A DNA stretch of 11,136 nucleotides. Origin: Gammaproteobacteria bacterium (GTDB taxonomy: Bacteria; Pseudomonadota; Gammaproteobacteria; Steroidobacterales; Rariloculaceae). Both the position numbers and the translations under genes were made by a program. The DNA lies in the NCBI GenBank assembly GCA_016927175.1, contig JAFGNC010000349.1:1-11136 (forward strand). The letters are read 5' to 3'. The notes under the pieces are model-generated. The model ran no database searches. It was not told where the DNA came from and was given only the letters and a program-made list of their open reading frames with translations. Shown here in pieces: positions 1-7,668 of this stretch. Within the stretch, counting starts at the first letter, position 1; every line of letters begins with the position of its first letter.

Positions 1-2
1 GC

Positions 3-965
3 CGCGCCTTTCTGCGGATCACGTCCGACGGGATCGAAGCGAATATCCCGCGTGCGATCGCAATCGACGTGCCCGGGCAGACCTCCGGCGAGTGGCGGTT
101 ACGTTGGGAGGACGTCCGCCGCGTAAGGCTCATTTCGGGCGCTCCGGCCGGCAGCTTTCGCGGAACGGCGGGTGGCCACGCCCTTCAGCGCCTTCGAAAC
201 GGCCGCCTCGTGATTCAGACTGTCGACGGCGAGTTTCGGCTCGGTCCGTTCCTATGGATCGATCCCGCAGCCGAGGACCATCGGCTGGGCCTCGGCGAAA
301 CGCTGTCGTTCCGCGGCGTGGACCCGATCCGCCGGATGCTCGGCGCGCCGCTCGTCCGCGCGTTCACCGACCGGGGCTTCGAGGTGGACGTCGGCGAGGC
401 CGTTCTCGACGCGGGACCCGTCGGTTACGACCTGATGCGGCACAAAGGTATGGTCGTGCAGATCGGCGTCATCTTCGGAGCCGGGCTCTACGCGCTCGCC
501 GACACGTTCTTCGTCGACGTGCAAAAGCCGCTCGGTCCGCTTCCGCTCGCACCGTTCGTGCTGTTCGGCGTCGTCGCGGGAATCGCCGTGTCGAAGCTCG
601 GGCGCGGAGCGCCGAATGCCGAGCGCATCGGAGTCGGCCTGCTCGCCGTCGGCGCGTCCGTCGCGGCCGCGTACCCGGCGACGCTGCGCTTCAATGCTGC
701 GACCGCCGACCCGGCGGTTGCCGTCTACATTTCCGCGGGCGGAGGTCGTTTCGTGGCGCCGGACGGGCGCCTGCCGCCCATCGATCTCTCCGGCGAGGGC
801 GTGCCCGAGTACTTCGACGAATATCCACCGGGCACGGAGCACGAGTTCGCGGTGCTTCGGGGCGCGGCGGGCTTTTACCAGCTCGAGATGGCGCCGTTCC
901 ACGCGCGGACTCGGCGCTTCTACGACGGCGAGTCTCTTGTGCGACCCGACCCTACTCCGCCCTGA
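3..965 (+). CDS. Unknown membrane protein, 5'-truncated by the window edge
   Basis: The reading frame is open from the first bases. The codons before the GTG at 69 read as coherent protein (RAFLRITSDGIEANIP...), so the true start lies upstream and the GTG is probably internal. The N-terminal part, with phrases such as WRLRWEDVRRVRLISG, looks like a beta-rich PH-like domain of the kind found in bacterial membrane proteins; this is a resemblance only. The middle has two hydrophobic segments, roughly codons 155-175 and 180-200 of the visible frame, and a possible third around the AVGASVAAAYPATL stretch. A soluble C-terminal region of about 90 residues follows, with YISAGGGRFVAPDG and a final RPDPTPP. 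I do not recognise the family and assign no function. The last 14 bases overlap the 3' end of the convergent permease gene. Coding status is well supported by length and a hydrophobicity pattern typical of real protein. Confidence 0.75.
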   Translation, partial: RAFLRITSDGIEANIPRAIAIDVPGQTSGEWRLRWEDVRRVRLISGAPAGSFRGTAGGHALQRLRNGRLVIQTVDGEFRLGPFLWIDPAAEDHRLGLGETLSFRGVDPIRRMLGAPLVRAFTDRGFEVDVGEAVLDAGPVGYDLMRHKGMVVQIGVIFGAGLYALADTFFVDVQKPLGPLPLAPFVLFGVVAGIAVSKLGRGAPNAERIGVGLLAVGASVAAAYPATLRFNAATADPAVAVYISAGGGRFVAPDGRLPPIDLSGEGVPEYFDEYPPGTEHEFAVLRGAAGFYQLEMAPFHARTRRFYDGESLVRPDPTPP

Positions 966-3426
966 GCGTCTCCATCGGATCGATCGTCGCGGCACGGCGC
1001 GCGGGCAGATAGCTCGCGAGTGCCGCGGCCGACAGGATGACGACGAGCGCGGCGATGTGGGCTACCGGATCCATCGGGCCGATTCCGTACAGCAGCGACG
1101 ACATCACACGCCCCAAGACCGCGGCCGCGACGAGACCGACAACGACGCCCGCTCCGCTCAGCGCGAGCCCATTCAGCAGGAACATCTTCTTCAGCTGCCG
1201 CGGCTCCGCGCCGAGCGCGGACCGAATACCGATCTCGCGCGCCCGCTGCGACACGACGTAAACGATGACGCCATAGACTCCGATCACGCCGAGCGCGAGG
1301 GCCATAGCACTGGCAAGCGCGAGCAGCACGAGCGTGAACGACGTGCGGGCGAGCGATTCGGCATGAAGCTCCCGCATCGTGCGCATCCGGGAGATGGCGA
1401 CACTCCCGTTCACCGACTGCACCGCCTGCCGGATCTCTTCCATGAGGCTCGCGGTGCCCGCGCGTTCGCTGCGGGCGACGAATCCGGCGTAGGGCGTTCC
1501 GAACCGATTCTCCATCAGCACGGGGTAGTACACCATGCTGGGCGCCTTCTCGTACACGCCGTTGTCGCGAACGCTCTGCACGACGCCGATCACCTCGCGC
1601 CATTGAAGTGAGCCCACAGGTGCTCGCAGGCGTTTGCCGAGCGCGTCCGCAGGTTCTGCCGAAATCTCGCGAGCGTAATCCTCGGAGATCAGGATGACGC
1701 GGCCGCCCGCATCGATGTCGGCCCACGTGATGTCGCGGCCTGCAACGATTCGCGTGCCCGCGGCCTCGAAATAGCCGGGCGAGACGCGCTTGATTCCGCG
1801 CGACGGCGCGCCTGCCGGTCCCGACGGCTGCCCTTCGACCTCAGTCCCGGTGCTCGAAACGCCTGTTATCGGCAGGGTGTCCGTAAAGCCCGCTGAAGTG
1901 ACGCCCGGAATTGCCGCGATCTCGTTGAGGATCTCACGCTGCGTCGAAAACCATCGCGAGGATTCCGCGTCGTCAGCGTACTGCCATCCCGGCATCCAGA
2001 TCTCCGCAGTTTGAATGGTCGCGGGGTTCGAAAAGCCGGGATCCACATCGTGCAAAGCCTGAAACGATCGAATCATGAGCCCCGCACTGACGACCAGAAC
2101 CAGCGCGAGCGCCACCTGCACGACGACCAATACGCTGCGCGTCGTGCTCCGTTCGGGGCCCATGTTCGACGCGCGCGCTGCGCCGGGCATAGGACTTTCG
2201 GGGCGTAGCGCATGCTTGAGGACCGTGATCGAGCCGAATAGCAGCGTCGACGCCAGCGAAGCAGCCACGGTGAACGCGAGCACAGGGGGATAGACGGAAA
2301 TCTCCTGCAGGCGCGGCAGATCGCTCGGAGCCATGGCGAGCAGAACCTGTAGTCCGACGTTCGCGAGACCCCAACCGAGCATGCCGCCGGCGGCGCCCAA
2401 GATCGCGCTCTCCGTGAGCAACTCTCTCGCAATCCGCACGCGCCCGGCGCCGAGCGTGGCGCGCATCGCGAACTCCTCCCTCCGTGCGTCCGCGCGCACG
2501 AGCATCAGATTCGCGATGTTGGCACATGCGACGAGCAGCACGGCGCCGATCGCTCCCATGAGCACCCATAAGGTGCTCGCGATACCGCCGACCAGATCGT
2601 CCTTCAGCGGCCGCACGATCGGGGTGATTCGCCAATTGGCAATCTCTTGCTTCGTGAGCCCACCGCCGGGTACGACCGGCCAGGCGTCGAGCCAGATCGG
2701 CAGCATACGCTGGATGTCCGCGCGTGCCTCGTCCGGGGTAACGCCCGGATTGAGCCGTCCGAGCATTTGATAGTTGAACCAGCCGATGGTCCGTTCCGGA
2801 ATTTCCAGACGACGAACCGCGAGAATCACGTCGGGCTGCGTCGTGTCGATGAACCTGAAGTTGCGCGGCATGACGCCCACCACGCGCGACAGCTGCGCGT
2901 CGATGGCGATATCCCGCCCCAGCACCGCGGCGTCGCCCCCGAACTGCCGTTGCCAGAACCCATAGGAAAGAATGACGGGCGCAGGCCCCTCCGCCGAGGG
3001 GCCGTACTCCTGCTCCGTGAACCAGCGGCCGTGCAAGGGCCGTACGCCGAGTGCCTGCAGAGTGCCGTCCGTGACGATGAGAACGTTCAGGCGCGTCGGC
3101 TCACCGGGATCCGTCAGCGTCGCGAAATCGTCGGCGTACTGCCATAAGCCCATGCGGGCAAACGCCCGGTTCTCGTCCCGGAAAGTGAGGTACATCGTGT
3201 GCGAGGACGACTGACTATCGTAGTCAATCGTGCTGTACCGGACTCTCACGAGCTCGTCCGCATTCGGATACGGCAGCGGCTTGAGCAGCACGGAGTAGAC
3301 GACGCTGAAGATCGCCGTGGTTGCGCCGATGCCGATCGCGAGCGTCGCAATGGCGACAGCCGCAAAACCCGGGGCGCGCGCAATCTGGCGGATGGCGTAT
3401 TGGAAATCCTGAAGCAGCGAACGCAT
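952..3426 (-). CDS. ADOP/MacB-like ABC transporter permease (FtsX family)
   Basis: This 824-residue protein has the full duplicated layout of ADOP-type permeases. It begins with the family signature (FQYAIRQIARAPGFAAVA, then a first membrane helix ending IGIGATTAIFSVVYSVLLKPLPYP). A MacB-type periplasmic core domain follows (about 45-275, with RPLHGRWFTEQE and VILSYGFWQRQFGG). Next come an FtsX helix block (about 280-400, with ACANIANLMLVRADARREEFAMRATLGAGR), a fifth helix near 430-450, a second periplasmic domain (about 455-695) and a final FtsX block ending LPARRAATIDPMETLRAE. These permeases belong to MacB/LolCDE-like ABC systems that couple cytoplasmic ATP hydrolysis to work in the periplasm. 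No ATPase or membrane-fusion gene lies nearby, so it is an orphan of unknown substrate. A GGGAGG Shine-Dalgarno precedes the ATG. It is intact, with no frameshift seen. Confidence 0.93.
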   Translation of the reverse strand: MRSLLQDFQYAIRQIARAPGFAAVAIATLAIGIGATTAIFSVVYSVLLKPLPYPNADELVRVRYSTIDYDSQSSSHTMYLTFRDENRAFARMGLWQYADDFATLTDPGEPTRLNVLIVTDGTLQALGVRPLHGRWFTEQEYGPSAEGPAPVILSYGFWQRQFGGDAAVLGRDIAIDAQLSRVVGVMPRNFRFIDTTQPDVILAVRRLEIPERTIGWFNYQMLGRLNPGVTPDEARADIQRMLPIWLDAWPVVPGGGLTKQEIANWRITPIVRPLKDDLVGGIASTLWVLMGAIGAVLLVACANIANLMLVRADARREEFAMRATLGAGRVRIARELLTESAILGAAGGMLGWGLANVGLQVLLAMAPSDLPRLQEISVYPPVLAFTVAASLASTLLFGSITVLKHALRPESPMPGAARASNMGPERSTTRSVLVVVQVALALVLVVSAGLMIRSFQALHDVDPGFSNPATIQTAEIWMPGWQYADDAESSRWFSTQREILNEIAAIPGVTSAGFTDTLPITGVSSTGTEVEGQPSGPAGAPSRGIKRVSPGYFEAAGTRIVAGRDITWADIDAGGRVILISEDYAREISAEPADALGKRLRAPVGSLQWREVIGVVQSVRDNGVYEKAPSMVYYPVLMENRFGTPYAGFVARSERAGTASLMEEIRQAVQSVNGSVAISRMRTMRELHAESLARTSFTLVLLALASAMALALGVIGVYGVIVYVVSQRAREIGIRSALGAEPRQLKKMFLLNGLALSGAGVVVGLVAAAVLGRVMSSLLYGIGPMDPVAHIAALVVILSAAALASYLPARRAATIDPMETLRAE

Positions 3427-3478
3427 GAGGTCCTCCCGCTGCTCGGTAACGCAACGAGCGTGCCAACACGGCGACTCG

Positions 3479-3494
3479 AATCAACGCGTTGATT
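3479..3494. promoter_or_regulatory. Perfect 16-bp palindrome between permease and AraC gene
   Basis: AATCAACGCGTTGATT is its own reverse complement. It lies in the 241-bp divergent spacer, 53 bp upstream of the permease start and about 170 bp upstream of the AraC-family gene. This size and position suit an operator for a dimeric regulator. No clear -35/-10 pair could be placed beside it. AraC proteins usually bind direct repeats rather than perfect palindromes, so the neighbouring regulator is not the obvious binder. Confidence 0.4.
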
Positions 3495-3667
3495 TCGGTA
3501 GGCGAGCGCTCGTCGAGCAAATGCCCGGTCGCCTTCGTTGTCCCGCCATCGCACAAAGGCTCCCAGTTCCGGGACCCAGCTCGAGGTCAATGCCCGAAAG
3601 GAAAGGCGCCACTTAACATGTTCAGCCGCAGTCGGAGGGGGTTGGCCTCCACGAAAATCGGGCGAGA

Positions 3668-4399
3668 ATGGAATGTGTGATCAGAACCTCTTGCGCCATG
3701 CCAGTGTACTTCGAGACACGTCACCCCCGCGGCACCGTGATGCCGATGCATCGGCACCGCGAAGCGTACGCGGCGCTGATCGTCGCGGGAACCTATACGG
3801 AGAGCAGCGTCGACGGTCCAGTGCCGTGCCGCCCGGGCACGCTGGTGCTGCATCCGGCCTTTCACGCCCACGCCGATCGATTCGGCAGCCGCGACGTGCG
3901 AGTTATGAACGTGACTCTTCCCGCGACCTGGGGCGGCAGCGGTGCGCAAGTGCTGTCCGTGCCCACGCTGCAGGAAGCGATTCAGGTCGTTCGCCATGCC
4001 CCGGAGCGTCTCGACGAGCTGTGTCTTGCCTCGTCACCGCACGAGGTGAACGACGTCCGGGACTGGCATCGACCATTCCTGGAAGCCCTGCGCAACACGG
4101 ATGAGCCGGTGGGTCGCATCGCGCGGCGTTTGGGCATCTCCGCCGCGCACGCGAGCAGAGATCTGCGGAATGCGTTCGGGATGCCGCCTCAGGCCCTGCG
4201 ACGGGAGTTGCGGTGGCGCCGTGCGCTCGAGCTTCTGGGATCTCCCGTGCCGTTGCGGGACGTTGCAGCGATCAGCGGCTTCGCCGACCAGAGCCATCTG
4301 ACGCGAGTCGTTCGGGCGCGCACGGGCGTTACGCCAGCGGCCCTGCGCAAGCACATCAAATCCGTTCAAGACAGCGCCGCCGCAGCCTCGGTGGAATAG
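3668..4399 (+). CDS. AraC-family transcriptional regulator with N-terminal cupin
   Basis: This 243-residue protein has the usual two-part AraC build. The N-terminal half carries cupin-like features: HPRGTVMPMHRHREAYAALIV, where the His cluster at 28-30 and the following Tyr are typical of AraC_binding/cupin sensor domains. The C-terminal 100 residues (about 140-232) hold the double helix-turn-helix: PVGRIARRLGISAAHASRDLRNAFGMPPQALRRELRWRRALELL for the first, and LRDVAAISGFADQSHLTRVVRARTGVTPAALRKH for the second, with the hallmark GFxDQSHLTR. The ligand is unknown. The annotated ATG has only a weak purine-rich sequence upstream; the ATG at 3701 (MPVYFETRH) is a possible alternative start. It is divergent from the permease and 36 bp upstream of the secreted HExxH protein on the same strand, so either neighbour could be a target. 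That link is inference. Confidence 0.9.
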   Translation: MECVIRTSCAMPVYFETRHPRGTVMPMHRHREAYAALIVAGTYTESSVDGPVPCRPGTLVLHPAFHAHADRFGSRDVRVMNVTLPATWGGSGAQVLSVPTLQEAIQVVRHAPERLDELCLASSPHEVNDVRDWHRPFLEALRNTDEPVGRIARRLGISAAHASRDLRNAFGMPPQALRRELRWRRALELLGSPVPLRDVAAISGFADQSHLTRVVRARTGVTPAALRKHIKSVQDSAAAASVE

Positions 4400-4435
4400 C
4401 AGCGTGCAGTGAATTGACGCTTCGGAGGTGCTGCG

Positions 4436-5542
4436 ATGTCTTTCCCCCTGCGAGGGCCGCTCCTCGCCGCCGCGCTGGTTCTGTTCGTTCAGACGTACAC
4501 GACCACCGGCTTCGCGGATACGGCCGACGAAAAGTTCAGCTCCCCGGCCGCCCGTGAAGCCATCGCGGAATCGGTCAGTGCAGCGCTGCAGGGCGACAGC
4601 CGGCGCGCGGTCGAAGCGCTGAAGGCCGTGCCGGCGGATCAGTTCGCTGGAGAGGATGCCCGATATCGCGGCTGCATGATCGATCGGTTCGACGGCGCGT
4701 CCCCGGTCGAGCTCGTGCACGCGACAGGCGACACGCACGTCGACGAAGTTCTCCGGCTGTACCAGCAGTACTGGTGGCAAGCGCTCCACGACCCTGAACG
4801 GCTCCAGGAGCTCGACGGCGCGTTGAAGCGGCGCTTGCGCGTCCTGCTCGGGAAGCCGGCCGCGGATTGGAACAAACTCGAAGCCGTGCTTGCGCGACGA
4901 TTGCGCGAGCGAGGCTATCACGCGCAGCTTGGGCGCACTCCGCCGCTGCGCGAGCTCATGGTGTGGCGCACGCAGGATTCGAAGCTTTACGACGTCGCGC
5001 TGCCGGAGGGCTCATATCGCGTGCGCGTCGAGCTGCTGGATGATTTCGTCAGCCGCGGCTGGAGCTCGTATGCCCGTTGCGGTCGCGGCTCCTCCGGCGG
5101 TTGGGCGACCAGGGACCGTCTCTACGCCGTGATGCCGTGGTTCGAAGGAGACCTCGACTCCGATGCATTTCGTGCCAGCCTGCTGGGCCACGAGACGCAG
5201 CACCTTGCGGACTTGAGCCGCTTCTCGGAACTCGAACCATGGGAGTTGGAGTATCGCGCAAAACTTACGGAGTTGTGGAAGGCCAGGGACAGCTTGCCGG
5301 CGCTCCTCGCCAAATTTGCGAGCAGCCAAAGCGACGACAAGAACTCGCCGCATACGTACGCCAACAGACGGGTGTTGAGCGTTCTGCGCGATCGCTTGCA
5401 GGAGCAGAACGTCACGAGTACGCAACCGGATCTCGGGGACGTGCCACCGCCCACGCTGCGTGCCGCCGCCCGCGAGCAACTGATCGAGGATTCGTCACAG
5501 CGGTCGAGCGAAGCCGGTCCCCCGGCGCAAGCGGAGAGATGA
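4436..5542 (+). CDS. Secreted protein with HExxH motif, putative metallopeptidase-like
   Basis: This 368-residue protein starts after a good Shine-Dalgarno (GGAGG, 9 bases before the ATG). Residues 1-27 form a signal peptide (short basic start, LLAAALVLFV core, cleavage likely after GFA), predicting export; there is no lipobox cysteine. The mature part is charged and helical. Residues 252-256 read HETQH, an exact HExxH zinc-binding motif, preceded by a hydrophobic stretch (ASLLG) and followed by candidate glutamate ligands in ELEPWELEYRAKL (E270, E272), a spacing compatible with gluzincin-type sites. I do not recognise the family, and the peptidase role is inference from the motif. Upstream regions (LRLYQQYWWQALHDPERLQELDGAL) resemble a helical-repeat protein. 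The C-terminal 60 residues are low complexity and probably disordered. The stop overlaps the next start (ATGA), implying translational coupling. Confidence 0.8.
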   Translation: MSFPLRGPLLAAALVLFVQTYTTTGFADTADEKFSSPAAREAIAESVSAALQGDSRRAVEALKAVPADQFAGEDARYRGCMIDRFDGASPVELVHATGDTHVDEVLRLYQQYWWQALHDPERLQELDGALKRRLRVLLGKPAADWNKLEAVLARRLRERGYHAQLGRTPPLRELMVWRTQDSKLYDVALPEGSYRVRVELLDDFVSRGWSSYARCGRGSSGGWATRDRLYAVMPWFEGDLDSDAFRASLLGHETQHLADLSRFSELEPWELEYRAKLTELWKARDSLPALLAKFASSQSDDKNSPHTYANRRVLSVLRDRLQEQNVTSTQPDLGDVPPPTLRAAAREQLIEDSSQRSSEAGPPAQAER

Positions 5543-5733
5543 AACCGTACCGGACGATCGTAGCTCACGGGTATAACGCGTCTTCAGGCAGTCATTGGTT
5601 TCCGTGGCTCGCCGGACAGCTGCGCGGGCAAGGCATCCCGACGGATGTGCTCGCATTACCGGACTCTGAGCGTCTCATCGGGCTCGTGCCCCGGCGCGTG
5701 ATCCGGGGAGCCCAACGAAGTCCGAAGGCATGA
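5539..5733 (+). pseudogene. Truncated YdeN/RBBP9-like serine hydrolase
   Basis: The 64-codon frame starts on the ATG that overlaps the upstream stop by four bases. Its first 43 residues (MKPYRTIVAHGYNASSGSHW, then FPWLAGQLRGQGIPTDVLALP) match the N-terminal signature of the RBBP9/YdeN alpha/beta hydrolase family: strand, HGYNAS, HWFPWL helix, then the second strand ending in LP. Family members run to about 180-200 residues and carry a GHS nucleophile elbow and a late Asp-His pair, all missing here. After LPDSE the sequence becomes Arg-rich and unlike the family (RLIGLVPRRVIRGAQRSPKA), then stops. It is therefore a gene fragment, not a working hydrolase. The break falls where the opposite strand resembles an ADOP gene end. 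Coupled translation may still occur, and a short peptide product cannot be excluded. Confidence 0.72.
5656..5700 (-). pseudogene. Possible remnant of an ADOP permease 3' end
   Basis: Read on the minus strand, this stretch ends PDETLRVR followed by TAA. That resembles the DPMETLRAE ending of the intact ADOP permease in this window. At DNA level the plus strand has TGAGCGTCTC followed by ATCGG, as at 963-978 apart from one missing C, and then a looser match to CGGCGCG. The similarity is short, needs indels and could be chance. It gains some weight because it sits exactly where the hydrolase fragment loses family similarity. Confidence 0.22.
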
Positions 5734-5739
5734 CAGCGA

Positions 5740-6591
5740 ATGATGGCGATCGTTTTCGCTCTCGGGTCCAGCCTCGGCTGGGGAGTCTCCGACTACATGG
5801 GCGGCCTGAAGAGCCGTTCGCTGCCGATGTTGACCGTACTGCTGGTTTCCCAGGGGACCGCGCTCGCCGTGCTCGCGGCGGTGCTGGCCGCGGAAGGAGG
5901 TATGCCTCCGGACAATGGGTTCCTGCTGGCCGCGGCCGTCGCAGGAACGGGCGAGATGATCGGCATAGCGGCCCTCTACCGCGGGCTCGCGCGGGGCACG
6001 ATGAGCATCGTGGCGCCGATCTCGAACGCGGCGCCCGTTGTCCCTCTCTCCGCGGCGGCGGTCCTCGGCGAGGTTCCCGGCACGATGCAACTCGGCGGCG
6101 TGGTGCTGGTGCTCAGCGGCATCCTTCTGACCTCCATCGAGAGAAGCAAATGCGCTCCCGGCCGCCGTGCCAGCGTCATGTACGGTCTGCTTTCGGCACT
6201 CGGCTTCGGGACGTTCTTCACGGCTATGAACTTCGCGAGCGAAGGCGCCGTGCCGTGGGCGCTGTTTCTCGCCCGCCTCACGTCGGTGACAGTGCTGTCC
6301 CTCGCCGCGTTGCTCTTCGTCCTATTCAAGCGATCCTGCCTTGCGGTCTCGAGGTCGCGTCTGCCCGCTCTCGCGGCTATCGGGTTGCTCATCGTCGCGG
6401 CGGATGCGATGTTTGCCTTCGCCTCGACCCTCGGCCTGCTCAGCATCGTTGCGGTGCTTGCGGGACTGCACCCTGTTGTCACGGTCGCCCTCGCGCGGCT
6501 TCATCTGCGAGAGCGCATCGGTTCGACGCGGTACGCGGGCATAGCGATATGTCTGCTCGGAGTCCTGGCGATCACTGGTCGCGCCGGTTGA
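5740..6591 (+). CDS. EamA/DMT-superfamily transporter
   Basis: This 283-residue, very hydrophobic protein shows about ten membrane helices in two EamA-type halves (about 1-132 and 146-283). The first half opens FALGSSLGWGVSDYMGG and contains the hallmark pattern in which a small-residue helix follows the charged YRGLARGTMSIVAPISNAAPVVPLSAAAVLGE. The second half ends HPVVTVALARLHLRERIGSTRYAGIAICLLGVLAI, the characteristic last two helices with the conserved ERI/ExxxxxxxxG pattern. Members export or import metabolites, but the substrate cannot be told from sequence. The start is one of two adjacent ATGs (5740 or 5743), 6 bp after the stop of the truncated hydrolase, with only a distant GAAGG as ribosome site. 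It probably belongs to the same transcript as the two upstream genes. The frame is intact. Confidence 0.9.
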   Translation: MMAIVFALGSSLGWGVSDYMGGLKSRSLPMLTVLLVSQGTALAVLAAVLAAEGGMPPDNGFLLAAAVAGTGEMIGIAALYRGLARGTMSIVAPISNAAPVVPLSAAAVLGEVPGTMQLGGVVLVLSGILLTSIERSKCAPGRRASVMYGLLSALGFGTFFTAMNFASEGAVPWALFLARLTSVTVLSLAALLFVLFKRSCLAVSRSRLPALAAIGLLIVAADAMFAFASTLGLLSIVAVLAGLHPVVTVALARLHLRERIGSTRYAGIAICLLGVLAITGRAG

Positions 6592-6695
6592 TGGTGCCGC
6601 GGGCAGTGCCGGCAGGGGAGTGAGCAGCCTGCTTTCGCGGCCGGCTGAATGCGGCTTGCCCGTGCCGCGACGGAGTACGCACAATCGCTGGTATC

Positions 6696-7628
6696 GTGGA
6701 TACGGCCGAGATCGAAAACGCCGCCGAGCTCGCCTTGACGGCTTTCTGCTGGTGGCGCGCCGACGTCCCGCGCGAAACCTGCGAGGCGTACTGGCGAGAC
6801 GTGCATGGAATCATGTTCGCGCGCGTCCCGGGCCTATGGCAGTATCGGCAGCTGCGGCTGTCACCCAACCGTCCCGACCTCTGGCGGCCGCCGATCCCGG
6901 GCATCTCGTTCGATGCGTCGGATGAGGCTCAGCCTCACGGCATACCGCACGCGCTCTTCCTGTCCGAGTCCGACCTGGTTGCGTTCGGCAGCAACCCGAT
7001 CGCGGACGAGATCATTCCGAACGACGCTCGCAATTTCATCGGCCGCATCGGTGCCCTGCTGTCGTCTTCCCGCGGCGGCCGCACGTTCGTCGACCGTATC
7101 GACCATCCCGAGCTGCAGGGCGTTCCCCCGCTGCCGACCTTCGCGGTCTGCTTCGTCGCAAGAGCGGGAGCCTCGTCGACCGAGGCGTTCCATCGCTACC
7201 TGACGACGCACATCGCACCCCTGTGGAGCGAGCATCCGGGCGTGATGCGTTTGCGCGTCGAACCGCTGCCTCCTTACGATCGATCGGCGATGAGCTCGCC
7301 CGGTGTTCCGCACCGTTGGCCGAACGAGGAGACCTACCTCGGTTGGATCGAACTGGCGGTGCGCGAGGAGGGCGTGATCAGCGATCTCGCGGCAGGCGCC
7401 GCCGCCGACGGGCTTGCCGAACGGATCGGGGCCATCCACACGTATCCGGTCCGCGAGGTCTACACGATTATCTCTGCGGGTCGCCCGACGGAGGTCGGCC
7501 TGCGCGGCTATCCGGCAGTGCAGACGATCATCGCCGCAGGCGCCGACGATCAGCGCAGTGAGACCCTCCTGAACCTTCTATTCGGCGATGCCGTGCGCGG
7601 GCTGGATCAGCTCAGGCGGCGGAATTAG
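6696..7628 (+). CDS. Protein with two EthD-like (dimeric alpha-beta barrel) repeats
   Basis: This 310-residue soluble protein has an internal duplication. The first repeat (about 13-140) has FCWWRADVPRETCEAYWRDV followed by HG...VPGLWQYRQLRL. The second (about 148-260) has FVARAGASSTEAFHRYLTTH followed by ...HPGVMRLRVEPLPPYD. The pattern of a beta strand, a helix with an aromatic residue and HxxxxxxxPG, then a strand is that of EthD-like ferredoxin-fold domains. Two fused copies would make one pseudo-dimeric barrel. EthD-like proteins include cyclases, dehydratases and accessory factors; no catalytic role can be assigned here. An in-frame TGA at 6621 bounds the start. The GTG at 6696 is the best candidate, because no in-frame ATG lies between that stop and the first repeat. 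No clear ribosome site is visible, so the start is uncertain. Confidence 0.75.
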   Translation: MDTAEIENAAELALTAFCWWRADVPRETCEAYWRDVHGIMFARVPGLWQYRQLRLSPNRPDLWRPPIPGISFDASDEAQPHGIPHALFLSESDLVAFGSNPIADEIIPNDARNFIGRIGALLSSSRGGRTFVDRIDHPELQGVPPLPTFAVCFVARAGASSTEAFHRYLTTHIAPLWSEHPGVMRLRVEPLPPYDRSAMSSPGVPHRWPNEETYLGWIELAVREEGVISDLAAGAAADGLAERIGAIHTYPVREVYTIISAGRPTEVGLRGYPAVQTIIAAGADDQRSETLLNLLFGDAVRGLDQLRRRN

Positions 7629-7668
7629 CCGGACTCGTGCTCGCGGAGAACTTCAGCGCGACGCAGCC

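Noticed and set aside
252..995. Long open frame on the minus strand opposite the first gene
   Set aside because: The translation is Arg/His-rich with no hydrophobic or domain pattern; it is a GC-rich shadow of the plus-strand membrane protein.
3503..3512. CGAGCGCTCG palindrome in the divergent spacer
   Set aside because: Ten-base GC palindromes are common at this base composition, and nothing else supports a site here.
4034..4921. Minus-strand open frame of 295 codons across the AraC gene and the secreted protein
   Set aside because: It spans two well-supported genes and their spacer on the other strand, and its composition is typical of a complement frame.
5730..6623. Second plus-strand open frame over the DMT transporter
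   Set aside because: It is Arg-rich and shifted relative to the frame that encodes ten clear membrane helices.
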